11,038 nt of DNA from the NCBI GenBank assembly GCA_025964055.1, contig JAOPZP010000354.1, positions 1 to 11,038 of the forward strand, written 5' to 3'. The translations under genes were made by a program, and so were the position numbers. Source of the stretch: Conexibacter sp. (GTDB lineage Bacteria > Actinomycetota > Thermoleophilia > Solirubrobacterales > Solirubrobacteraceae). Positions within the stretch are counted from its first letter, which is position 1. Every line of letters begins with the position of its first letter. The notes under the pieces were generated by a model. The model saw nothing but the letters and a program-made list of their open reading frames with translations. It was not told the DNA's origin and searched no databases. Below are positions 6,375 through 11,038 of this stretch, piece by piece.

Positions 6375-8117
6375 ATGGCCGCCACCGTCGAAGCTCCCAC
6401 CACCCCCAGCGTCGCGCCGCTCCCGCAGGTCGTCGCGCACCGCATCGACCCCGCCCCCACCGGCTGGACGTCGTGGGTCACCACGACCGACCACAAGCGC
6501 ATCGGGATCATGTACCTGGTCCTGACGTTCGGGTTCTTCATCCTGGGCGGCATCGAGGCGCTGCTCATCCGCCTGCAGCTCGCGGTCCCCAACAACGACC
6601 TGCTGACGCCGCAGACCTACAACGCCCTCTTCACGATGCACGGGACGACGATGATCTTCCTGTTCGTCGTGCCGGTCATGGCCGGGTTCGGCAACTACTT
6701 CGTGCCGCTGATGATCGGCGCGCGCGACATGGCGTTCCCCAAGCTCAACGCCCTGTCGTTCTGGCTGCTCGCCGCCGGCGGCATCGTGTTCTACGTGTCG
6801 CTGTTCTTCAGCCCGCCCGAGTGCGGCTGGACGTGCTACGCGCCGCTCAACGAAACCGCGTACCTGCCGTCCGGCGGCGTCGACGCCTGGATCTTCCTCA
6901 TCCACCTCACGGGCCTGAGCTCGCTGGTGGGCGCGATCAACTTCTACGTGACGATCGCCAACATGCGGGCGCCCGGCATGGGCTGGGGCCGCCTGCCGCT
7001 GTTCGTGTGGACGATCCTGACCTACGCGGTGCTGCTGATCCTCGCGCTGCCGGTCATCGCGGGCGCGGTCACGCTGCTGCTGACCGACCGCCACTTCGGC
7101 ACCCACTTCTTCGACGCCACCAACGGCGGCTCGCCGCTGCTGTGGCAGCACCTCTTCTGGTTCTTCGGGCACCCCGAGGTGTACATCATGGTGCTGCCGG
7201 GCTTCGGCATCATCTCCGAGGTCCTGCCGGTCTTCGCCCGCAAGCCGATCTTCGGCTACAAGGCGATCGCCGCCGCGACGGTCGTCATCGCGTTCCTCGG
7301 GCTGCTCGTGTGGGCGCACCACATGTTCACGACGCCGAGCCCGTCGCTGGTGCTCATCTTCTTCATGATGAGCTCCTTCCTGATCGCGGTGCCGACGGGC
7401 GTCAAGATCTTCAACTGGATCGCCACGCTGTGGCGCGGCACGATCGAGTACACGACGTCGCTGCTGTTCGCCGTCGGCTTCATCGGGACGTTCCTGATCG
7501 GCGGCATCACCGGCATCTTCGTGGCCGTCTTCCCGGTCGACTGGCAGCTGCACGACACCTACTTCATCGTCGCGCACTTCCACTACGTCCTCATGGGCGG
7601 CGCGGTCTTCGCGATCTTCTCCGGCCTCTACTACTGGTTCCCCAAGATGTCGGGCCGGATGCTGGGCGAGGGCCTGGGCAAGACGAGCTTCTGGCTCATG
7701 CTCATCGGCTTCCACACCACCTTCCTGGTGCAGCACTCCGCGGGCATGGAGGGCATGCCGCGACGGATCTACGAGTACTCCGACATCAAGGACCTCGCCG
7801 TCCTGAACATGATCTCCACGATCGGCGCGTTCATCCTCGGCCTCGGGATCCTGGTCAGCGCGATCAACGTCCTGATCTCGCTGAAGAAGGGCCCGATCGC
7901 CGGGCCCGACCCGTGGAAGGCGAACACGCTCGAGTGGTTCACGACGTCGCCGCCGCCGATCAACAACTTCGACTCGGTCCCCCGCATCCGCTCGGTCGAG
8001 CCGATGAAGGACATCCGCCGCCAGGTGCTCGCCCAGACCGGCGGCACCGAGGCCTCGCCCGCCCCCACGTCCGTCGAGGCCGGGCGCCTCTCGGCGCACG
8101 GCGGCGGCGAGCACTAG
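6375..8117 (+). CDS. ctaD: Cytochrome c oxidase subunit I (heme-copper oxygen reductase, A-type)
   Basis: 580 residues with 12 expected membrane spans. Metal ligands are all present: H89 (MHG, heme a), H266 with cross-linking Y270 in GHPEVY, H315-H316 (CuB), H401 (heme a3) and H403 (heme a) in HFHYV. Proton-channel residues mark an A1-type enzyme: D118 and N125 (ARDMAFPKLN) plus E268 for the D channel, and K344 (PTGVKIFNW) for the K channel. The enzyme reduces O2 to water and pumps protons across the cytoplasmic membrane. Residues ~520-580 form a hydrophilic tail. C150 and C154 (ECGWTC) lie in the outer loop after span 3, where relatives I know usually have small residues. A GAGGA at 6356-6360 is 14 nt before the ATG, rather far for a ribosome site, so coupling to coxB is likely. 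Confidence 0.97.
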   Translation: MAATVEAPTTPSVAPLPQVVAHRIDPAPTGWTSWVTTTDHKRIGIMYLVLTFGFFILGGIEALLIRLQLAVPNNDLLTPQTYNALFTMHGTTMIFLFVVPVMAGFGNYFVPLMIGARDMAFPKLNALSFWLLAAGGIVFYVSLFFSPPECGWTCYAPLNETAYLPSGGVDAWIFLIHLTGLSSLVGAINFYVTIANMRAPGMGWGRLPLFVWTILTYAVLLILALPVIAGAVTLLLTDRHFGTHFFDATNGGSPLLWQHLFWFFGHPEVYIMVLPGFGIISEVLPVFARKPIFGYKAIAAATVVIAFLGLLVWAHHMFTTPSPSLVLIFFMMSSFLIAVPTGVKIFNWIATLWRGTIEYTTSLLFAVGFIGTFLIGGITGIFVAVFPVDWQLHDTYFIVAHFHYVLMGGAVFAIFSGLYYWFPKMSGRMLGEGLGKTSFWLMLIGFHTTFLVQHSAGMEGMPRRIYEYSDIKDLAVLNMISTIGAFILGLGILVSAINVLISLKKGPIAGPDPWKANTLEWFTTSPPPINNFDSVPRIRSVEPMKDIRRQVLAQTGGTEASPAPTSVEAGRLSAHGGGEH

Positions 8118-8144
8118 GGCCGAGGGGCAGGCTCGCCGATCGCC

Positions 8145-9050
8145 ATGGAGGCGTCCCCCGCACCCCCCGTTGCCGCCCTGCCGGCGTCCGGCGTCCGGCA
8201 GGTCGCCGCCGACCTGGTGGCGCTGACCAAGCCCAAGGTCCAGTCGCTGCTGCTGCTGACGACCGTCACGACCATGCTCGTGGCCGGCACGCCGTCGGTG
8301 TGGCTGATCCTGGCGACGTGCGTCGGCGGCTACCTGTCGGCCGGCGGCGCCGGCGCGGTCAACCACTGGTACGACCGCGACATCGACGCGCAGATGGCGC
8401 GCACCGCCACCCGGCCCATCCCGGCCGGCCGCCTGGCGCCGTCGACGGCGCTGTGGTTCGGCATCGGGCTGGCGGTCCTGTCGTTCGCCTGGCTCACGCT
8501 GACGACCAACGTCCTCGCGGCGTCGCTGTCGTTCTCGGGCTTCCTCGGCTACACGTTGATGTACACGGTATGGCTCAAGCGCCGCACCTGGCAGAACATC
8601 ATCTGGGGCGGCGCCGCGGGTGCCGTGCCGCCGCTGGTCGGCTGGGCCGCCGTCACGGGTGGACTCGCCGGGCTGCCGATCTACCTCTTCGCCATCGTCT
8701 TCTTCTGGACGCCGCCGCACTTCTGGGCGCTGTCGCTGCTCATGAAGGAGGAGTACGCCAAGGTCGGCGTCCCGATGCTGCCGGTCGTGCGCGGCGAGGA
8801 CGAGACGCGCCGCCAGATCGTGCTCTACAGCGTCCTGCTGTACGCCGTCACGCAGCTGCCGTTCTGCGGCGGCGGTGGCCTCGACGCCATCTACCTGCTC
8901 GCGTCGCTCGCCCTCGGCGTCGTGTTCGTCGGCCTCGCCGTGTCGCTGCAGCGCCAGGCCACCCGCAAGGCCGCGCTGCGCCTGTACCTGTTCTCGCTCC
9001 TCTACCTCGCGTTGCTGTTCGTCGCGATGGTGGCGGACGTCAAGCTGTAA
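8145..9050 (+). CDS. ctaB: Protoheme IX farnesyltransferase (heme O synthase)
   Basis: 301 residues, normal for the UbiA-superfamily heme O synthase. The Mg-diphosphate binding motif NHWYDRDID gives N73, D77 and D81, followed by the family pattern M-x-RT-x-x-RP (84-91). The second conserved region is LKRRTWQNIIWGGAAGAVPP (144-163), and WTPPHFWALSL (188-198) is diagnostic of CtaB/CyoE/Cox10. About eight or nine hydrophobic segments are visible. The enzyme adds a farnesyl group to heme b, giving heme O, the precursor of heme A needed by the ctaD product; the next enzyme, CtaA, is not in the window. The gene starts 27 bp after ctaD and is probably co-transcribed with it. The N-terminal ~20 residues are a poorly conserved Pro/Ala stretch. 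Confidence 0.96.
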   Translation: MEASPAPPVAALPASGVRQVAADLVALTKPKVQSLLLLTTVTTMLVAGTPSVWLILATCVGGYLSAGGAGAVNHWYDRDIDAQMARTATRPIPAGRLAPSTALWFGIGLAVLSFAWLTLTTNVLAASLSFSGFLGYTLMYTVWLKRRTWQNIIWGGAAGAVPPLVGWAAVTGGLAGLPIYLFAIVFFWTPPHFWALSLLMKEEYAKVGVPMLPVVRGEDETRRQIVLYSVLLYAVTQLPFCGGGGLDAIYLLASLALGVVFVGLAVSLQRQATRKAALRLYLFSLLYLALLFVAMVADVKL

Positions 9051-9076
9051 CCCCGTCTGGGAGAATCCACGCCGTC

Positions 9077-9187
9077 ATGGATCGCAACCTCGCCCGCAAG
9101 AACATGCGCACCGGCCTCATCGCAGCGGCCGTCTGCTTCGTCATGTTCGGCCTGACCTTCGTCGCCGCCGCGGTGTACGTCTCATGA
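9077..9187 (+). CDS. 36-residue single-span membrane peptide, Cox11/CtaG-anchor-like
   Basis: A short frame of 36 codons plus TGA. It begins with a basic stretch (MDRNLARKNMR) and continues with one hydrophobic helix (~12-34). The pattern N-x-RTGL...MFGLTF-x-AAAVY resembles the N-terminal anchor of Cox11/CtaG copper chaperones (N-R-RTAL...GL-x-FAAVPLY), and also the small oxidase assembly proteins described near proteobacterial cox genes. The cysteine-bearing copper domain of Cox11 is absent. Support for a real gene comes from its place between ctaB and the subunit-IV-like gene, and from the ATGA overlap of its stop with the next start. A GAGAAT at 9061-9066 may be a weak -10 box. The likely role is oxidase assembly or a small accessory subunit; this is inference. 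Confidence 0.65.
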   Translation: MDRNLARKNMRTGLIAAAVCFVMFGLTFVAAAVYVS

Positions 9188-9429
9188 GCGGCCCGAGCGA
9201 TCCGCAGCTCCCGCCCGTCGGCGAGGAGATCCACCTCCCCGGCGGCTCGATCCAGCCGCTGCTGCTGACCATCGGGATCACGCTCGCGCTCGTCGGCGTG
9301 ACGACGTCGATCGTCCTCGTCGTCGCCGGTGGCGCGCTGAGCCTGTTGGTCGTCTACCGCTGGATCGCCGACACGCGCCGCGACATCGCGGAGCTGCCGG
9401 TGCACGCCGAGGGCGAGCACCACGACTAG
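9184..9429 (+). CDS. Small membrane protein, cytochrome c oxidase subunit IV-like
   Basis: 81 residues. The ATG overlaps the preceding TGA (ATGA), so translation is probably coupled. A hydrophilic N-terminus ends in HLPGGSIQP (17-25), a pattern I associate with small subunit-IV-type proteins of bacterial oxidases. A continuous hydrophobic stretch (~24-60) is long enough for two tight spans with glycines at 39 and 49-50. An amphipathic tail (RWIADTRRDIAELP, 59-72) and a His/Glu-rich end follow. Both termini are likely cytoplasmic. It is shorter than actinobacterial CtaF (about 140 residues), so it is not simply that protein. As last gene of the oxidase operon it is most likely a structural or stability subunit. 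Family call rests on pattern and context only. Confidence 0.7.
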   Translation: MSGPSDPQLPPVGEEIHLPGGSIQPLLLTIGITLALVGVTTSIVLVVAGGALSLLVVYRWIADTRRDIAELPVHAEGEHHD

Positions 9430-9436
9430 GTGGGTT

Positions 9437-9454
9437 GGGCGGCAGTTGCCGCCC
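9437..9454. terminator. Hairpin ending the oxidase operon
   Basis: GGGCGGCA and TGCCGCCC are perfect 8-bp complements separated by GT (effective loop larger). The element starts 7 bp after the last oxidase gene. It sits between convergent genes and may stop transcription in both directions, though neither side has a clear T-run. Confidence 0.55.
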
Positions 9455-9464
9455 GATGGTCGAT

Positions 9465-9481
9465 GGCGGGCCAGGCCCGCC
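9465..9481. terminator. Second hairpin, terminating the CBS gene and/or the oxidase operon
   Basis: GGCGGGCC and GGCCCGCC flank a single A, giving an almost perfect 17-bp palindrome. It lies 5 bp beyond the stop of the minus-strand CBS gene, the position expected for that gene's terminator. Together with the preceding hairpin it forms a bidirectional pair. Confidence 0.5.
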
Positions 9482-9486
9482 TCCCC

Positions 9487-9903
9487 CTACGCGCTGACCT
9501 TCACGCTTTCGGGCACGTCGCAGATCGCGCCGTCGTCGGTCCAGCACCGCACGACGTCGCGCACCGAGAGGATGCCGACGATCTCGCCCTGCTCGTAGAC
9601 GATCAGGTGCCGGAAGCTCCCGGTCACCATCGCGACCGCCGCCTCCTCCAGGGACCAGTCGGGGGCCGCGTAGACCACGTCGCTGGTGAGGTGGTCGGCG
9701 ACGATCTCGGTGTCGACGTCCTGCCCGCGGCCGACGCTGTCGAGGACGTCGCGCTCGGTCAGGATGCCGGGCCCGGCGGCGTCGGGGTCGATGACGACGG
9801 CCGCGCCGACGTGCCGGGACGACATCGCCTTCGCCGCCTCGCGCAGGGTGTGGCCGGGGCCCACCGTCAGCACCATGCTGCTCATTCCGTCGCGAACCTG
9901 CAT
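9487..9903 (-). CDS. Two-CBS-domain protein
   Basis: 138 residues from the ATG at 9903-9901 (MQVRDGMSSMVLTV), which matches the usual beginning of stand-alone CBS-pair proteins. A TTG at 9930 in the same frame would add nine residues. GGAAGG lies 12 nt before the ATG. CBS 1 spans ~1-60 and ends in GILTERDVL; CBS 2 spans ~68-126 and ends in GILSVRDVV. In both, the Arg-Asp pair is typical of the adenosine-nucleotide binding site. No catalytic or DNA-binding domain is attached. Such Bateman modules sense AMP, ATP or NAD(H) state or regulate a partner; none can be named. Its position between two oxidase gene clusters suggests a link with energy status, which is inference. It is divergent from the AraC-type regulator. 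Confidence 0.88.
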   Translation of the reverse strand: MQVRDGMSSMVLTVGPGHTLREAAKAMSSRHVGAAVVIDPDAAGPGILTERDVLDSVGRGQDVDTEIVADHLTSDVVYAAPDWSLEEAAVAMVTGSFRHLIVYEQGEIVGILSVRDVVRCWTDDGAICDVPESVKVSA

Positions 9904-9930
9904 GCCGGGCCGTGTCCTTCCGTCGTTCAA

Positions 9931-9991
9931 CCTTGCAACGTTTGCCTCAATCCCAATTTATCATCGTCGCCCCTCGGCGCCAACGTCGGCG
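9931..9991. promoter_or_regulatory. AT-rich divergent promoter island between CBS and AraC-type genes
   Basis: This is the most AT-rich stretch I see in the window. On the minus strand TAAATT (9960-9955) could be the -10 of the CBS gene, starting transcription near 9948. On the plus strand TATCAT (9959-9964) could be the -10 for the AraC-type gene. A short inverted repeat, GCAA-CGT-TTGC (9935-9945), would lie just downstream of the minus-strand start and is a weak operator candidate. Confidence 0.4.
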
Positions 9992-10033
9992 ATGATCCAA
10001 CCGGCACCGAACGCCGTATCACCCAGCAGACCC

Positions 10034-10429
10034 ATGCACCGACCCGCCACCATCCGCCTGCGCACGAGCCTCTTCGAGGACGCCGTCGCCATCGTCGAGT
10101 CCGAGTTCGCGTCCGACCTCTCGCTCGACGACATCGCCCGCCGCGTCGCGTCCTCGCGCCGCCAGCTGCAACGCGCCTACAGCGAGGTCGGGAGCACGAC
10201 CTTCCGCGAGCACCTGACCGCCGTGCGCATGGAGCGCGCGGCCGAGCTGCTGGCGATCCGGGGCCTCACGGTCCGCGACGTCGCCCATCGCGTGGGCTAT
10301 CGCCAGCCCGCGCAGTTCGCCAAGGCGTTCCGTCGCCACCACGGCGTCGCCCCCTCCGACTTCCGCGCCACCGGGCGCCTGGGCCGCCCTCCGACCGCCT
10401 CGATCGCGGCCGGTCCCGCGGTCGCCTAG
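10034..10429 (+). CDS. AraC-family transcriptional regulator, DNA-binding domain only
   Basis: 131 residues from ATG 10034; an in-frame ATG at 9992 would add 14 poorly conserved residues. Nearly the whole protein is an AraC/XylS double helix-turn-helix domain: first HTH in LSLDDIARRVASSRRQLQRAY (~30-50), linker helix around LTAVRMERAAELLA, second HTH in LTVRDVAHRVGYRQPAQFAKAFRRHHGVAPSDFRA, which closely fits the family signature. No N-terminal ligand-binding or cupin domain is present, so any signal must come by another route (redox, partner protein or expression level). A Pro/Ala-rich tail follows. The gene is divergent from the CBS gene and ends 82 bp before the second coxB. Control of the CBS gene, itself or the oxidase genes is plausible but inferred. 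Confidence 0.9.
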   Translation: MHRPATIRLRTSLFEDAVAIVESEFASDLSLDDIARRVASSRRQLQRAYSEVGSTTFREHLTAVRMERAAELLAIRGLTVRDVAHRVGYRQPAQFAKAFRRHHGVAPSDFRATGRLGRPPTASIAAGPAVA

Positions 10430-10472
10430 CCCCTCTCAGAGCGCCAGAACGTCCGCCGAGTGCGGAGGGTCG

Positions 10473-10502
10473 TTGCGTCCCGTCCCGCCCTACACATAGG
10501 AT
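10473..10502 (+). promoter_or_regulatory. Promoter of the second coxB (TTGCGT - 18 bp - TAGGAT), leaderless spacing
   Basis: TTGCGT (10473-10478) and TAGGAT (10497-10502) are separated by 18 bp, a good sigma-70-type arrangement. The -10 ends 9 nt before the ATG at 10512 with no Shine-Dalgarno between, so the mRNA may begin at or just before the start codon. The same TAGGAT precedes the crotonase gene. This is the best promoter in the window. Confidence 0.6.
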
Positions 10503-10511
10503 CGCCGGGCT

Positions 10512-11038
10512 ATGAGTGAGGAGAGCACTCGAGCGGAGGCGGATCCCCTGGGAGGACGAGGGGGCCGGCGCGCCATCCAGCAGATGGTGATCGTCGGCCT
10601 CATCGCGTCAGCCCTCGGCATCGCCCTCGGGCTCGCAATCGACTGGTTCCCGGTTCAGGGAACGCGACAGGCCGGCAGGATCGACACGTTGTGGGACGTG
10701 CTGATCATCTGCTCGGTCCCGGTGTTCGTCCTCGTGACATCGGTGGTGTTGTTCGCCGCGAGGAACTTCCGGATGCGTCCGGGCGAGGAGCACCTGGACG
10801 GCCCGCCGATCCACGGCAACACGAAGCTCGAGGTCGTCTGGACGGCGATCCCGGCGATCATGCTCGTGTCGCTGTGCTCGTACGCCTACCTCGTGCTGCA
10901 CGACATCGAGAAGGCCCCGGCCTCCGGCACCGAGCGCAACATCGCCGTGCACGGCCAGCAGTTCACGTGGACCTTCGACTACAACGAGGGCGGCAAGAAG
11001 TTCTCCTCCGCCCAGCTGTACGTGCCCGAGGGCCAGTC
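10512..11038 (+). CDS. coxB: Second cytochrome c oxidase subunit II (CuA), 3' truncated by the window
   Basis: 175 codons are visible and the frame stays open to the window end. The hydrophilic N-terminus (MSEESTRAEADPLGG) is followed by hydrophobic segments at ~25-44, ~60-83 and ~108-127. KLEVVWTAIPAIM carries the span-2 motif WT-x-x-P of subunit II. HGQQFTWTFDY is the aromatic electron-entry stretch that begins the cupredoxin domain. The CuA cysteines would lie beyond the window, so copper binding cannot be checked. Sequence differs clearly from the first coxB: no ASA-type signal cleavage site, no cysteines beside the aromatic stretch, and the usual Pro in span 2. It probably opens a second oxidase cluster with its own promoter, downstream of the AraC-type regulator. 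Start ATG 10512 is supported by promoter spacing. Confidence 0.88.
   Translation, partial: MSEESTRAEADPLGGRGGRRAIQQMVIVGLIASALGIALGLAIDWFPVQGTRQAGRIDTLWDVLIICSVPVFVLVTSVVLFAARNFRMRPGEEHLDGPPIHGNTKLEVVWTAIPAIMLVSLCSYAYLVLHDIEKAPASGTERNIAVHGQQFTWTFDYNEGGKKFSSAQLYVPEGQ

Noticed and set aside
6033..8720. An 895-codon open frame on the minus strand opposite coxB, ctaD and ctaB
   Set aside because: Its product is low-complexity Arg/Asp/Glu/Gln-rich with no domain, and it lies antisense to genes with complete catalytic motifs. Such mirror frames arise from the strong G/C third-position bias.
6473..9076. Long plus-strand frame in another phase through ctaD and ctaB, joined to the 36-residue peptide
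   Set aside because: The upstream part is Arg/Ala/Pro-rich shadow coding of ctaD and ctaB; only the last 36 codons look real.
9430..10515. 361-codon plus-strand frame across the CBS and AraC-type genes
   Set aside because: Mostly antisense to the CBS gene and out of phase with the AraC domain; it shows no domain and crosses both hairpins and the promoter island.
1..11038. tRNA, rRNA, CRISPR, insertion sequence or prophage signals
   Set aside because: No repeated spacer pattern, transposase motif, terminal inverted repeats, cloverleaf sequence or rRNA-like stretch was recognised on either strand by eye; a covariance-model scan was not possible.

Overview
The window comes from a very GC-rich bacterium with strong G/C preference at third codon positions. 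The gene content points to an actinobacterium: an aa3-type cytochrome oxidase cluster (coxB-ctaD-ctaB plus small membrane subunits), and several start codons placed just 6-10 nt after a TANNNT box, as in leaderless transcripts. The class Thermoleophilia (Solirubrobacterales-like) is my best guess. It is an inference from overall flavour and was not tested.

Left part (1-4339). Two tandem paralogous genes encode large polytopic membrane proteins that look like GT-C glycosyltransferases, each ending in an extracytoplasmic domain with four conserved cysteines; the first is cut by the window edge. The second overlaps by 4 bp a gamma-glutamylcyclotransferase-like gene. That gene faces a class I glutamine amidotransferase of the PuuD (gamma-glutamyl-GABA hydrolase) type on the minus strand.

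Middle (4340-9429). A divergent region with two candidate leaderless promoters separates the PuuD-like gene from a PaaG-like crotonase (enoyl-CoA hydratase/isomerase). A promoter region then leads into a respiratory operon: coxB (subunit II, CuA), ctaD (subunit I), ctaB (heme O synthase), a 36-residue single-span peptide resembling an isolated Cox11/CtaG membrane anchor, and an 81-residue subunit-IV-like protein that starts inside the peptide's stop codon. No subunit III, ctaA or full ctaG is seen here. Two back-to-back GC hairpins close the operon.

Right part (9430-11038). A minus-strand two-CBS-domain protein is divergent from a small AraC-family regulator that has only the DNA-binding domain. 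They share an AT-rich intergenic island. After a well-formed promoter, a second and distinct coxB begins and runs off the window, presumably the start of a second oxidase cluster.

I found no convincing previously undescribed system. The most interesting items are the Cox11-anchor-like micropeptide, the repeated leaderless-start architecture, the tandem GT-C paralogues with a conserved four-cysteine domain, unusual cysteine pairs on the outer face of oxidase subunits I and II, and two oxidase subunit II genes flanking a CBS/AraC regulator pair. No tRNA, rRNA, CRISPR array, insertion sequence or attachment site was recognised.
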